Assembly: GCF_037975245.1 (NCBI RefSeq)
Contig: NC_092573.1
Span: forward strand, 3,719,501-3,783,500
Length of the DNA: 64,000 nucleotides
Source of the DNA: Apostichopus japonicus
Lineage: Eukaryota; Echinodermata; Holothuroidea; Aspidochirotida; Stichopodidae
Direction of reading: 5' to 3'
Every line of letters begins with the position of its first letter. Position 1 is the stretch's first letter. The position numbers and the translations under genes are program-made. Positions 37,855 to 53,243 of the stretch are shown here, piece by piece. The notes under the pieces were generated by a model. That model searched no databases, was not told the origin of the DNA, and saw only the letters and a list, made by a program, of their open reading frames with translations.

Positions 37855-38022
37855 CATACATACATACATACATACATACATAGATACACACATACATATA
37901 TATATATATAGCGTATATATAGCATATCTATATATAGTATATACATACACACATATGGCCTTTATATATGTATATATATATATATATTTATGTAGCCTAT
38001 ATATGTAGCCTATATATATATT
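37855..38022. repeat. Compound (TACA)n / (TA)n microsatellite
   Basis: Seven or so TACA units, then TA runs interleaved with GCGTATA, GCATATC and GTAGCCTATATA. Confidence 0.88.
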
Positions 38023-41000
38023 ATTATTCTTATACTTCTACTATTGTTTTAAGAAATGATCTTTCATCTGTAATGCATTTCGACCATTTCCTGTGACTTT
38101 TGTAACTTAACTTGATACTAATGGTTAATATCGAGCTAACTTTAAAAGTACATTAATTTGCAATATACTAAAAGGGTCAAAGTTGTCACTGTACGGTTGA
38201 GTTTCATAAGGGATTTACGTTTTAATATAATATTACACTTAGCAAAAGAATCACAGACGGTTATTTCAGGGTTTCTTATGTTAGTAACCTGTGGTTCAGT
38301 TTTCCAAGCACTTTTTTCTTAAAGATTTTGAATTACCTGGACGACATCACCGTACATTCAATTATAACATGTACAGACTTGCAAGCAATTGGACACATTT
38401 CAAACAAAGATCATTCCACAAGATGTTAAAATTACATGCTAAATTATATTGATACCGACATGCTACAACATGAGTAGAATCGGACTATACTTTGCGTCAA
38501 CAAAAAATAAGGTTTAAAACTCCCAAAATTGAAAATACTGATTTTTGTGAGTAGATCATAAAAATGCAGCCAAGGTAACAAGCTAATGAAGCTGAGAACA
38601 TGTCTGAATTTACAAATGAGATTAAATTAACAAATATGATTAAACGGATAGAACATACAACAAAGACAAGAACGCATGTCACATGTATGTTAACACTATG
38701 TTCAATATCTATGAAATTAGGCATTTGAGCTCATTGGTATAGTGGCATTTTGACGGCTTCATGATGGAATTCCAGTTACTCCAAAGAAGAAAATATGATA
38801 TTGAGCTATACCGCTTATTGGTCAAAAACTTGAAAAATTAGAACCAAAAACCTCTTTCCTTTGAGTGTCAAGTGAAATAATATCACAAATGACCGATCGC
38901 GAGTTGGTAAATTATGTCAATTGTTAACGATTGTTAATAATTAAAATCTTTTCTTACAGCCTATGGATAACTTTTTCTTTACATAACATAATAACCATTT
39001 ACCTAGCACTTTAACCTCATGCATACCAGGCCTACATGTTTAAATCAGACGTAGGATAGCGGCCTACCTTAAACACATTTAATATATATATATGCTATCA
39101 AGCCATGACTTTTTTTCTTCTTTTTTTGGTATCCGTTTGTTACAAATCCTGAATCAATCGTGAAAATAAATTACTCAATTCTACAATAATGATAGATTTC
39201 TCCGTGATCTTTAATATGTAGGCAATATACTAGGCTGACATTATAACATTACAGAATCCTATACACTTGGGTGCGATATTTACAAGCATAATATCAAGGC
39301 ACATTATTTGGTATTCAAAGTTATCAACAAAAACATTCTTTTACCCCTTTCTCTTCCTATTGCTTTGAACCTACCAAATAATTTGAGGTATACTCACATT
39401 CCTGCAGCTATACTGACTCACATGTGTGCTGAATGTTGTACATCAGGAAACGACATTGGTGAGAGCCAATCCTTCGTGGTGATCGCAATATGGTTATTGA
39501 GGGGGTGGGGGGGGGGGGTCTTTTCGAGATTCTTGACCGTAAGGTCATATATATACTTACTCCTTTGAGACTAAAAATCCTCACACGAGCTTTCATCTCT
39601 CTGCGGTGTCTATTCTTCAGTGCACCTGTTTGTGTCAAGTTTTAAGAAAAATAAAATAAAGCATATATATATAGTTACCGGTACTTGCCAAAGAAAATTC
39701 CATCGGCAAAAACACTAACAGTTTTGATATCAAACTTCCCTGTGTTGTACAGAATCATATGCAAAAGCATTACTGCACACACTAGACGAAAGTCGAACGA
39801 ATTGTTGTTCAAATATTTCAAAATCTCGTGATAAAATCATAGCTGCATTTTTCGATGCACAAGTCCCGGGTAATAAACCGCTGGCAGAAACGCAGAATTT
39901 GACGCAAAACCTAACAGCTTGTGAGAACGACTTGGTTGTCCGCTTCTGGGCTAAAGCACAGAGCATGTCGTTCGTCTACGAGAGCATCCGTACAACTGTA
40001 GCGAACTAACAGCCGCTTGACTCAGCCAGGCATGAGCCTTCAAGCTTAGCCTACCCTTATTTCTTAACGCGTTACGGTTCATATCCTTCGAAGCTATATG
40101 GCGTCGTGTTGACGCTAACAGCCATACATTTTTGAATTGTTTTATATTGTTTATAGGCACAGACTCCAAGGTCAACTTCGGTGTAAAGGGTTTAATTATG
40201 ACGAACGTGAACCTGCCTTGCACTTTAAAATGCTTTTTTTTTCTACTGTAGAGAGAGGAAAAAAAAGGCCGCACAAAAGCAATAACGCTATTGTAGGTGA
40301 TACGTTTGGTTGCTTTCAATTATTCAGTGTATGACACGACTATATTATATTTATCATTACCATTTTGATTGTAGCAATTTACACAGAGAACTTACTGCAC
40401 GAGATTCTTCCCAACACTGCCCAAACGACTAATAATCCCGCGATATCCAGCATATTAACAATTATTCAGCAATTGTGTTCAGGTGTTAATATAAAGTAAC
40501 TTATCTGTAAGATATGATGACAAACTCGTAAGTGCTACAATTTTGAGAAATTTGTAAGACATGGAAATATTATTATTTTAAAAATTAAATCGACAAACAG
40601 GATTGTTAGCAAAGGAATTAAAGTTTTATTAAATATACATATGCTAAAACTAAAAAACATAATAATGGAGACATTTAAAACCAGTGTGTTCCCTCTCTAC
40701 TAGGAATTTCAATTATTCAATTATTTAAAAAAATATTTGTTTCTCAAATCATGCATTTAATATTTACACTAATCAGAGGGTGAGAAGACATTGATAAAAG
40801 AGAAATGAGGTGGAGACAGTATAATGAATATATATTGAATTAAAACTCATTTTACTATTTTGTGAAAATCTGTGTTATTATGTGAAAAGAAAATTCTCAC
40901 TCATCGCTGTAATCTGTAAGACAACAGATCATCAATGTAAATGTATGAAAAAGACAATCACGTGACTAAATTCAACCATAACTTAAGTGCACGGTGTTTT

Positions 41001-43535
41001 CTCGTGGAACTGGTATTACTACTTCCATGGCACATTAAGTTCAGGAACCTTCGTTTTGAAAAGCAAGATGCACCATTTCAAAGACCGCAATAATGGGAAG
41101 ACAGTTAAAGCAAAGGAAAACTGAACTTTTGTATGTTTCACAGTTCACATGAAACCTCCATTTACTGAAATGTTGTAAAATATCGTCTCGCGTTTTTGAG
41201 AGATTTCTCTAAATAAACTATACAAAACTTGTCGTAGTTAGTCGAATATTAGGGTTTTCATTTCATTTCCTTGACTATTATAGGTTTAAAGGCATATCCC
41301 CAACACCGTTAAGTAATGGTCTGTCATATTGAAAGTTTTATCAAACAGTTGTACTGCGCCCATCAATACATTTTACCCACAGCATGAAGACACGTATATA
41401 CGCACGGGCCTCTTTCAAGTCGAATACATGCAATAACTGGCGCTTTACTGCTCTCTTACATCCATGGAATCTAGGTTGCTAAATCGATGTCAAGGAGTTT
41501 CAAAGAGGCCAAAATATGTTATTAATTCATCATTTCCAAATCACAAGTTATAAGTAAAACTGCAGATAAAACGGAATGATTTCATGAGAATGGTGCAAGG
41601 GGGTACATAATTTGTTATTGGTGAGAGCAATTGAGTATACGAACTTCTCTAAAATTGCGCAGATTGGAGGTATGAAGGCACTTAGCAAGACTATAGATGG
41701 GAATAAATATTCATAAAACAATGGTTATCGTGGATGTAATCATTTAATCAGTTGTATAGATAGAACATTTCCATTTTACGAGCGACAGATATGTCGAATC
41801 AGCAGATACACTGCTGAAGGTCCCAATAAACTCAATTCGCAACAAAATGGCTGCTGCCTAGTAATGTAATATTAGTTATTACTTTTCTTCAGAGAATGAC
41901 GATTCAACGGAGCAGAGGAATTCCGCAATTCTTCCGAAGTCACTTTATTTTGAAGAATTCAGTTATTATCCGTCAAAGACTTATCATAAAATAAACTTAC
42001 TCTTGTTATTAAAGCTAATTTAAACGCTTGACAGTAGTTTTTTTTTTCGTGTTTCATTATTCCTTCTCCATAGTGCGATCAAATGAAACTAGGGTGTGAT
42101 TATATCAAGAAACTGAACAAATTAAACAGGCAGCAAGCAATCAACTAAATAAAAGGCCATTATGAATATCAAAGAAGAAATATTGAAGGTACTTCTGCCA
42201 AACAAAAAGACCATAAGATAGAGATATATTTTCCTTCCCTGCTGTTTTAAAAAAAAAAATTATGTTAAATGTTAAATTATATTTATGCCATTTTTTCTAC
42301 TATCTTCTGCATTAGAGATGTCAACGTACAAACTCCATCGAACTTTTATCGTCATTTCCCAAATCTCTATTTTATCGTACACAACAAATACACCGTATTG
42401 ACTTTCATTTCATTAAATGAGATTGAAACAAAAGGTTTGATGAAGATGAAGAAGGTTTGATTGAGTTGAATATACTGCGACGACAACAGCAACAGAGATC
42501 TAAAGTTGGACAAAATCGTGTCATTCTTCAGATTTCCTCATATTGTAAGACAGGATTTCGTTTTTCTGTATATGATATATACATTTCAGGCACATATTTC
42601 ATTTTCTTCGTCATTTTTTAGTTAGCATATAGATTGGTTTTTGATGAACGACTTAAGCCAAAGAAATAAGACAGCTTAGAAAGTTGTCAGAAGCATTTCC
42701 CAGCAGCATTGTTCACGAACACTAATAGAACAACCAAATACAAAAGAATGGAACGCGATTTAATTAGCCCTTCAACTCTATACGCATTATTATTTACCAT
42801 TCGGTTTATGTTATACATGTACAAACTCGTTGAAATCTTTGAAAGCCATTCAGCTTTTTTTTTGGTCTTTTGGAATAATATAAATCAAATCTGAAGAGCT
42901 ATTTAATAAAAATTTTAGCGGAGACAATGTAGTGCAACCTTTTGGTATACTGTAATAACTCTTTTAACTCAAGTTTATTTCTTTTCCTAAGATGTACTTC
43001 ACTATGTCAAGTCCTCTTAAGCCATGCTCTTATTTCATAACACATTCAGACTTTTCTTTTTTTTTCTTTTAAAAACAAAAATTCAATAAGAGCATACAAA
43101 ACCTGATGACATATAAAACTATAAGTTCATTCTTAGTAAAATGAGAATATAAAATCTCTAGAGTAAAGCCAAAATGTTTTCTGACAGAAGAAAAAAATAA
43201 AAAGTCAAAAGTCAAAAAAATTTTTTTTTATTTGTTGAACAGTTACTTAGTACCTTGCAAGGCTGCAGGGAAGAGCACTCTTGTGACTTGAAACCACAAA
43301 CTAATTATCCTTTACTGGATATTTCAGAAATTCTTGTGTTTAGCATTAAGAAGGAAATAACTTCTGAGATCACATCTTGAACTGAATTTTGTCAACTTAA
43401 AACGCTTTTACGAAAGCCATTTCACCTTGGAGTTTACGTATTGATTTCAAAGATTTAACAAGTTATCGAACTCATAATAATCTCAGTAGCAGCTTATCAT
43501 AACTGACTTTCAGCTTATGCTACCAAATTCTAACC

Positions 43536-43538
<3 letters not shown>
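38023..43538. other. Non-coding spacer
   Basis: AT-rich, with a poly-G tract at about 39500-39518 and short TA runs at 39082 and 39665. Between 39730 and 40320 the sequence is richer in CpG and two minus frames of 78 and 122 codons overlap. Neither has a motif I know. This could be a small CpG-rich regulatory patch, but nothing decides it. Confidence 0.4.

Positions 43539-43613
<75 letters not shown>
43539..43613. repeat. (TA)n microsatellite
   Basis: About 74 bp of pure TA between CCCGGA and TGTCTTTATATAAATA. Confidence 0.95.
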
Positions 43614-43615
<2 letters not shown>

Positions 43616-43740
43616 TTTATATAAATATATACAATGGAGTGATCAAAAGGCATGTTACGGAAATGAATCTCCTTTGTGCAAATTGTTAGTCTGCCAAAGA
43701 AGTACAAACAAAATTAAAATAAATTCATTATATAAATTCC

Positions 43741-43870
43741 CATTCTTATCTAGATCTTCTTCCACGTTTCTTTATCTCCTGTACCTCCCCCTCTTTTCCC
43801 AACTCTCCATTTTTTCTCTTTCTTTCCACATCCCCACCCCCCCCCCCGCCCCTCTCTCCCTCTTTCTCTT
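43741..43870 (+). repeat. Polypyrimidine tract with poly-C core
   Basis: About 130 bp, nearly all C/T on the plus strand, with a run of 11 C near 43837-43847. Confidence 0.85.
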
Positions 43871-44789
43871 GGACTATTCAAATTTATCTAACAAGCTTAC
43901 ATGTAGGAGTTTGCTAAATAATTCATCCCCAACGAGAGACCAATGCTTCTCTAACAGACTTGATGATTCTCTTATTTGATCCATGACACATCAACTACAT
44001 GTATTAGTTTTAATATCAAAATATGGCTAGAAATATCAACTTCATATATTTCAGTCTCCATAGATTAAGTGGACTAAATGCACCATTGGCTGCGTGTACA
44101 TTAGACATAAAACACGTAGAACACTAGAAAAAAACACACTAAGAAAGGAAAAGTACATTGACGTTTATAGTGTCTTGGCTATGAGTCAGAAAATATTGCA
44201 CTCCTGCACGATTGAGCAGGCTTAGACTCTTTGTATCTAAATACGTATAGTGCTTCCTTCACTTTTCTTTTCTTTTCATCTCTTTTGTTTTGTTTTTTCT
44301 TCTCTTTTCCTTGCAATAAGGGACACGTATTGAATTTCTGTTAGAAAACAGTTCCTGTGTTGGTTCCAGAGTGACGCGTTGTGAATTGCAAACTAATACA
44401 TGAACTAAGTTTGCTTGCTTGCTTTTATTTATTTTTTTTGGTATGTTTTACTTCGTACATAATATGAGTATTTCATTTCGTATTTATTTTTTTAAAAGAA
44501 GAAGTTATGTCGTGCTGTTTGCTTTTCCTGTATACTACTACAGTAAAGTAAGGCCCATTTTAGTATCTATTAAAAGAATATTGAAGACCTCAAGATTGAT
44601 TTATTAATTCAATATTTGGAGTCTCAGTTATTATTACGAACTTTTACAACCAATTTAAAATATTTCTACTGATATTTCGTTATACTGTTAGAGGTCAAAT
44701 CACCAATAGAGTGCTTCGTGAATAGTATGAAAATGATCTTCATCATTACTAATCATTACAGCAGTATCTGGCTTATCAATTTTAAACTA

Positions 44790-44818
44790 GCGCCCTCGTA
44801 ACATCGTAAAGAGGGCGC
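44790..44818. other. GC-rich hairpin in AT-rich DNA
   Basis: GCGCCCTC and GAGGGCGC are perfect complements around a 13-base loop. The arms could be a remnant of short inverted repeats of a DNA transposon. There is no further support. Confidence 0.5.
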
Positions 44819-46610
44819 CATTCCAACAATGAACAGTTGATAGTATGATACTTTGATATTTGCGCTGTATATCAAAGTACTTGATGTAAATGAATAATTC
44901 CTTCTTATCTTGTCTGCTGTCTTCTTTTCTTTCTACCTAATAACATAAAGTTCAGCGCTGAACTTGAAACAATTGGCGATACTAACAAACAGAATTCACA
45001 TTACGATAACCGACAACATTCACCTTTGTGTGGTCACCAGTTTAAAACTTTACTTATCATCCAAAAGTATGATTCTATCTGATAAGATTCGGTGCAAGTG
45101 CTTTGTGAAACTAAAAAAATAGTACACAATGAGGAAAAAACAGATTAATTCGTAGTTGGAATTCTTTAGTTAACGATGCTACCTCACTGCTGACGGTGAT
45201 ACTAACATTCTTTTCAGAACGTTAATCTTGATCAGCTTTAATTCGCTTGAGTCTTTGAATGAGTCATAATTCCATATATATTTACACATGAGTACTTCGT
45301 TGCAACAATGTACAAATAATGTATATTTTGTCATCGCTAAGTTCAAAGAACTTTTTGAGAAAAAAATCCTGGCCTGGGGAAGATATCTTTCTGAGAGCTA
45401 GGCTTATATGGTTAATGCTTGTGTCATTAGCCAGTATAATCGGTATAGGATATTAACAATTATTACTTGTTCCTCATGTATCCTCATGGTGTTTCTATAG
45501 TACACGGTCAGTTTGCTATTAATCTAAAGTAATTTAAAATTTTGATTTATATCCCGAGCTTTCTTGCATCATCATGTCAGTCAGATATATAGGTCTCCCG
45601 GGACAATAAATTGAATACACACACACACACACACTAACATTTATATATATTTATATATCTGAATAAAAATTGGCACAACAAGTGTGTGATTAAAAAATAA
45701 CCCACACATGTTACGCTATATTGTATATTAGATAAAGAAAATATAATTAAACCTCACCGGAAGTAGTCTGTCCTAGAATTGAAAATAATTACTACTTATT
45801 ACTATTAATGATCACCATCTCATCTCATAGGTACACTGAGAATTATAATTTACAAATAAAATACGAACTTCCTGTTTGGATTGGCTAGAGTGGATGATTT
45901 CGTAATTTAATCTTGTTGAGGGTCAAAAACACTGATTTGAAAACACACAGAACAACCTCTTCGAAAGTTATATGTGACCATCATAATAATGTTAAGGAAG
46001 ACAAATACCCAAACAGTCATTATTGTTCTATAATAGGATAGTAATAACCATTGTGATGAACAACTTCCACAACACAGCTAAGAAAAAATTATATTTCATT
46101 TTGGAGATATCACAATTTTAATGGAACTTCACTTGCAAGGTCAAGACTTTGTCAAATATAAATATGATATCATCAAGCCCACCTGTTCTTCAGTTGCTTA
46201 TGATGCTTTAACTTAGTTTATTCTGCACAAAGGAGGTGCAGGCGCTTGCAAATACTGAATATAAAATATTGAACCGCTTAACATGTCTCTATGATTGTAC
46301 TGGATTCAGTGTCAACACTGTTTAACAGTCTACCTTGAAAATATATGAAAAGAAAAACGAAAAAGCAATAATAGGTTTCAGATTCTAGTGACATTATGAC
46401 AGCTCCCTGCACTATGATTTTTTAGCTAGGATATAACTCCCAAAACGGAAGAGATTTTGTTGTTGTTGTAGCTATTCGAGGGAGCTGTTTTGTTTTTCAC
46501 AAAGATCTCTGTTAATATAGCCGAAGATGATGGTTGAGTAATATCCACTTTACCTCTATGTAGACTATGTGTTCACATAACATAGTATATAGAAAGAAGT
46601 TAGCCATCTG

Positions 46611-46611
<1 letters not shown>
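44819..46611. other. Non-coding spacer
   Basis: AT-rich, with (CA)n at about 45616-45633. Nothing else recognised. Confidence 0.4.
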
Positions 46612-46641
<30 letters not shown>

Positions 46642-46777
46642 CTATATCTATATATACATATATCTATATATATATATATATATATCTATATATAATATAT
46701 AATATATATATATATTATATATATATATCTATATATATTATATATATACTATATATATTTATATATATATATATATC

Positions 46778-46839
<62 letters not shown>
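46611..46839. repeat. Compound (TC)n / (TA)n microsatellite
   Basis: CTCTCTCT passes into TA runs with regularly spaced TCTATA and TAATATATAAT breaks, then about 60 bp of pure TA. Confidence 0.93.
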
Positions 46840-46843
<4 letters not shown>

Positions 46844-47451
46844 ATCAAAACACGTGTTTAGCGAGTGGAGGAAACATCACTGTAAGGCACGCCAACGTAT
46901 CATTAGTCTGGTTCATTTAATTTCTTTTTGACATGAAGTTTTTGTCTGTATTTCGATTACTGCAGACCAGTTAGAAATCAAATGTGTACAAACTTGATCT
47001 TTCTTTGTCAGCGAATTGTGGAAATAGGCTTCAGAAAAAAAGTTCAAGCAGACTTCTACATTACTCTCTAATTGTTTCCTGTTGTTCGTGCTTTGCTTTC
47101 AGTTTCTCATTCAGCGAACTGAATTTGATAGCTTCTGTCCTCGGATTGAAGCATTGACCTCATAAAGACTTTTGTCAAGTATTTTTCGGTATTACCAATA
47201 TTGCTTTCTAAGTTACTAAATTCCTTTGCTGGTATAAAATTTGAAGTGACACAGTCGCCGGTTTGAAGACCTTGTGTATGGTTAAATTTTACAACAGAAG
47301 TTTCCCTTGAAGGCTTTGGACTTTTGTGCATATGTGTGTGTATTAATTATATATATAAACCGTGGAATTTAAACCCGTATCCACACACACACACATAAAC
47401 AACCGCGCAGACACACACACACTCATCCGCCTGCATGACTACTGGGTAACG

Positions 47452-47453
<2 letters not shown>

Positions 47454-47510
<57 letters not shown>

Positions 47511-47551
47511 CCCCAGACAACCCTGCAACCCCAGACAACCCAGCAAACCGG
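47454..47551. repeat. (TA)n followed by an 18-bp tandem duplication
   Basis: About 55 bp of TA, then ACCCCAGACAACCCTGCA repeated once with one change (ACCCCAGACAACCCAGCA). A (CA)n run lies just to the left at about 47382-47421. Confidence 0.88.
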
Positions 47552-50500
47552 TGTTCTATCATTGTGTATGTTTGTGACAAGTTCAACCCCGCAACGATTT
47601 ATAAGTTTATGTAAATGCTAATGTTTAATAGTAACTTAATGGTATCGTCATGCAACATGTTTGCTAAGTTTGCTGTTGTTGTTGTTGTTGTTTATTCCAG
47701 GGATATAAGCTTACTCTGTCCGTTAATATTGTGTTTGATTGTGTGTGTCTTTTAATGCATCACTTTACCTTGCTTATATTACATCTTCCGGGCCCTTTGT
47801 CGTTATTAATAGCTTCGTAATGTATTATTTGTTATTGCGAAATAAACAGGCTACAAACAGTCCCCAAACGCCTCCTGGCTCGTTATTTAGAGGCACACGG
47901 CAACACAGTGAAACATTATTATATATATGGTTCACGGTGTCCATGATCATGTAAATCTTACACTATCGTTCATGCATATTTTTTCCTGTATGCAGCCTCG
48001 AGATACGTACACAGTAGCCTATAGTATTTCATGAATTAACTCTTTTCTGATAACCAGTTGTACTCACATCTGTACACTTTTACACACATCGTATTTTTGG
48101 GATTTAAGTCACAATCTGACCTGTTCTCATGTGGGGTTAAGGGGGTCCAAGTGTTCCTCTAAAGCTCCTTTATAAACCGCATTCCTTTCTATATCCCTCC
48201 GGACAAACAGTTGAAAAATAAGAGAGATTACCCTCCCTAAATAAAACTGCCATCTGTGTTTCCATATCGTAGTAAATCTGCTGCACCATCGGAAACGCAG
48301 AGCTTATCAACGGTTGTTTGATTGTCCAATGTTGACCTTGCATGTAGTTATGATTACCAGCCATAACTTGATGTATATCCTTACTGAAAGAAGCATATGT
48401 CTCACAAATATAGCACCACAACACACATTGAAAGTTGACAGTTTACTAAAATGCCGTCATATCTATCGCCTGAAGTTTTTTTTTTTCTGCAAGAATGTTG
48501 TGCCATTGAACACACATGGGTTATAGACATACAACGCCTCTGTAAAATCATATGTGTGGTACCTTGGACTAGTCAGCTAAGTTTCCGATCTTGATATTCA
48601 AGTTTAAAACTACGGGTACCTCCATAAAGTCATTATGTTGATTACAAACTAATTGCTCTTGGTTTTGGCGCGCAAATATTCTCCATAATGTCTGTAAAAA
48701 CTATATGAAATAACGAATGGATAGAAAAACGCGTGGACCTATAATAGGTAGAAACTTAGGGATGTCAAATTCCACTTGAAAAACAACCAGTTTCTTTCAA
48801 GTGTTACAACTAGTGGCGTCGACAGCATCAGTGGCCTATATACTCACAATATATATTACTTTGTGGCTACGAACAGATAGCATAAGAATACTGTAAAAAT
48901 AGCATATCAAAATATCATACTGTAGAATACTGCAAAATCGAGTTACCAACAAACGTATCCATTCTTTACTGCAGATAGCTCTATTGGTGTTAGCATGCAC
49001 TGAATCTGTGTGCTTCATTCTCAAGTAAAGGTTGTTTGCCTACAATGACTTGTAGACAAAGAAATGGACATTCAACAATTTTTGTAGCTCTTGTGATTTC
49101 ATCTAATAGTGACTAACAATGATACTTTTAACATCCCGTTTCTTCTCTTCTACGCTTTAGCCTTTGTTCCTATCGTGTCGTACTAATATATTTTCTTTAT
49201 GTAAATATAAACCGCAATTATGCAACAAAACATAGTTTTCGATTATGGAGGGCTAAAAAGCGACATTATACGATCTCATTATGGATACAATTTTTAAAGA
49301 GTCAATTGCCCAGTAGGTTTGAGGGTCTTCATGTGAGAAACTCATTGGAGGCTGGAGGTCTTTTTCAAACTATTACTGTTTAAAGGAAATTAGGCTATAT
49401 CTGCAGATGTCGTTCTTTTCCCATTGTATTAATTATAGTATAGTATAGTATTATAATAAATAGCTTTGTTTGACAAGTTTAAGCAATGTACTGCAATAAT
49501 TCCGATGATGTTTTATCCATCATGCCTTCGACATGCCCTACCTGTTCCCCTGTCTTTTACAGCCTCTTATGTTAGTAATTGCATTCTTGTTCTCTCACGA
49601 GAAGAGTTATAAACCAGGGACTAGTTGAATTGCCTGCTACACTCAAATGACCGCGTTGGTATAATCTAGTATGTACCAAAATAGCTCAATTCACCGCAGG
49701 ACAGTTAAATTGAATGGAAACCGTCGTAGTCGCATTCCACCGGTCAATATGCTAGTGTTAAAGGTCAAAACCGAGCGCGAATGTCGTTGCTTTCATTTGT
49801 ATTGTGTATGTGTGTGTGTCGGCTTACCGACTACCAATGTTCTATTCATTTTGGCGGGAAAATCAACCCTGACCCGCAATTGAAAATCATTCATCACTAC
49901 ATGTAGTGGCAGGCAGCATCAAAGTATCATGTGACTTAGAGCTTACATCTATCTTTTGTATGGATAAAACACACACGAACATCGAGATCGCAAAGAGACT
50001 TGTCAATAGATGAAGCGACTAACAGATGTTGACATTAAGAACTCACCAGACAGTAACAGATGTCGGTCGTAACTCGTCCGTATGCAGAAAGAGAAGCAAT
50101 TGTCAGGAAAATGGGTGCGCCCTCAGTTGTGTACCTTCATTACACCGTTAGGTCATCTTGGCAGGATAGCCTATCCACACGCGGACACAGTACATGGCAC
50201 GTCAGTCATTGTACTTGACGCAGACCTGCAGATTGAATGGAAAACAAACTATTCAAGTTATAAACTACAGAAGGCTTCCTTCACCATGAAGTGCTATATA
50301 GTTACTAACCGTTCGTGACTTTACAACGGGCTTTTAACTCATATCTCTCTGATGTCACAATTATAATAACAACTCAAGCGGCATTTCCAGTGTATGGGTA
50401 AACCTTTAACTGCCATACACGACTAGAGCACTTACCACACACAATGAAGCTAATATATATAGGCCTATACCGTCTTATCAAATGTTAATTTATTTCGTCT

Positions 50501-53240
50501 GTTTGGGTCAGCAAACCACCGAAGCTAGTTAAAAGGTAATATCCTGTGAATGATATGTTGTATGTTGACCGGCATCCAGGAACGTTGCATTTTCCCTGGT
50601 AGTTTTTTTTCGAACCCTATCCTAAAACAAAGAATCCTTCTTCATTCAATGGTGTGTGATCGGCGTCAAGTATAGCGGTTAAAACGGTGTCCTCTCTTGA
50701 ATAGCCGTGTAGCTGACAACCGAACTGCAAGGCGAAGGTTGAAAGAGACCCCTGTCCCGATATACATATATTTGCATATTTGCAACATCTAGTAAACCCC
50801 TGGATTTTTCAGCAGCTTCTTTTTGTATAAAATGACAACATCATCAGTCAACCTCTGCATGGCCTTGAGGATTAAATTTCTACCGACCTCGCGAGACTTC
50901 TGTATCATCAGTTGAGGCTCAAAATCAAGTTGTCGTTAACGCTTTATCATAGAGAGAAAAAATCATTCACTTTTCCTTCCATTAATTAAACATTCATTCA
51001 CTACTAAGCGGATGGTACGTTGACAAAAATTGTACCATTACCATAATTGTCACATAAAATTTTATCTACAAAATATTCGCCATTTGAAGCCTTAATACTG
51101 CAATAACTATTAGTAATCGTTGACACGTGCTAAGCTAGTTGGCGCCAAAATTAAAGTCCTCGGTACGGCAATGCACATACGACTGTAGTTCTCTGTAATG
51201 GTTTCTGCGTAGTCAACCAATTACGGACGTCGCTCGCTCTATATGATTGGTAATTGCTTCAGGTCAGATCAATCCTAACGTTTTGCCGCTGCTCCAAAAG
51301 CAGAAACTAGGTTCGTGTCGTCGTATATGCAACTGACAGAACATATTCTACACCCACGAAACTAAAATGAAAAAAAAAGTTGTCACAGGTTATCATTCTC
51401 CTGTATTTCCAAGTAAATACCATATTTATAGAATCAGTTTCGATAAAGCCATGATGCGTAGGTCACTTTAGAATATTACCTTCGTTTGATGTACTATAAC
51501 ATGAAGGTTTTAAAGGAATAAATGGGGAAAAAACATGTAACAATTATGATAAGCTACAACATGCTTGCAGTTATAAGTTTGGGAAGCTGTATGGACGCTC
51601 CCTCAACAGAGATTTACAGTCAGGAGGAATGAACATGATAACACGTGATATGAGAAAACGAGTTGACACCCCTCCCCCCCCCCCCAACCCTTCTGATAAT
51701 GCTTAACATAGCCCAAGCTAATGTGATTAAAGGATATATTCGTCTCATCTGTTTCTTTGTTGGTGAATATTTTGAATAAATAGTACATTTTGGTTGGAGA
51801 ATATTCTTACTGTTGTTGCTGTTTTCTTTTTTAAAGGAATTGTCTGGTGGAAGATTTTGAAACATTGTCCTCATTGTTCTGATTTTTCTCTTTCTAACCA
51901 TTCGACGTTTTCTTCTTGTGGAAATCTGGTTTTCAAATTCACCAGTTTCTCACCGAAAGGAACTGTATGCAGCGTGGGTTATGTCGCAATCTGCATTTGC
52001 CCAGATGACGTCACGTTCGTTACTGTTCAAATTATATTTATGAAATATCCATCCTAAACGATTAAAAAATCGTTTCTCTGTCAAACGCAATATTAGCGTT
52101 CTCATACTTTGAATACATGTTTGGAAAATTGTTGATCGTCTTTTAAGGTAACTTCTAAGGGCTACCAGACAATTCTTTTAAATTGACATTACTAAAAGTT
52201 AAAAGACATACTACAAAGTTTGCCATTCTTAGATAGCTATGACATAATAATGTCGTTTTTCAAGAGGCGTTTATATCTAGGTTAAAGAAATAACATAACG
52301 AGTGCCCACTTTGTGGTCAGGTTTGCTCTCTAGGGATAAAGTTAAGATACAGGCTACATTAGAAAGACATCTACAACAGGTGAATAACGCAGATTATCTG
52401 GGGTCGGCTTGATCGTGATAACGGGGGGATAATTGCATCGTCAATTCAAAATTTAATTGACACATACCATCAACAAATTCAATATTTCCCATCTTGTAAC
52501 ATCGAACGTTAAAAAGAAGAAACAAATCCTTCTATCCTTTCCAGTTTATAAAACCCAATGTTTGTTTGAACGAACAGTTCTCACAAAATCTGAGGAAATT
52601 TGTCTCCGTTTAGAAAATTACATGGCTTTAAAGTAACGTCACAGGGCTGCCATTTTGTGACGTCATATTGCCAACCGAGGGTGATGTATTTTGTTTTTCC
52701 CGTTGTGTGCCATTACATATTGGTAAGGTGAAAGTACAAGCAAGTGCGTGTTAACATAGAAACAAATTCAAGCATTAGGTCATGTTAAGAACTTCAATAA
52801 TGTAAATACCAGCAATTGAAAACACTAACTTTCAAGAAAATGTAGCTTAATGACGTTGTATGCACTTGATAATATCTTCAGCTCTGTGCTAGTGAAGACA
52901 CATATAATCTACGAAATCTCCCAAATTGGAGTAAGATATATCTTAGCTGTTTGAGGGAGCTGTTTATCACAGTTGTGGTCTCTGTCACATTAAGAATTGT
53001 ACAATAAAATCGTAATGCTCTTTACAATAACGTGAAACAACTGATTTACACAAAAGACAATGTCCAAGTCAGTTTTGGCAATGTGAGTAGCACATTCATG
53101 AGCATTGTATATAGAATAGAATAATTGGGTACTCATTCTTTCACCAGCAAAGCAACTGATATTGTAAACCTCAGGGCCGGCCCATATTTCATGATTCTTT
53201 TTTTTTTTAAATATTAATATTAATCATAATAATAATATTA
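47552..53240. other. Non-coding spacer with unsupported short frames
   Basis: No gene recognised. Open frames at 48170-48424 (minus, 84 codons), 49671-49883, 50082-50318 and 51794-52057 have some protein-like stretches but no domain I can name. Poly-C at 51670-51684. Two TGACGTCA palindromes lie at 52006-52013 and 52658-52665. Confidence 0.4.
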
Positions 53241-53243
53241 TTC

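Noticed and set aside
47101-47331. Terminal exon on the plus strand after the acceptor at 47100, or a minus exon of 74 codons
   Set aside because: The acceptor (TTTGCTTTCAG) is good, but the plus frames stop within about 20 codons and the minus frame has no recognisable family.
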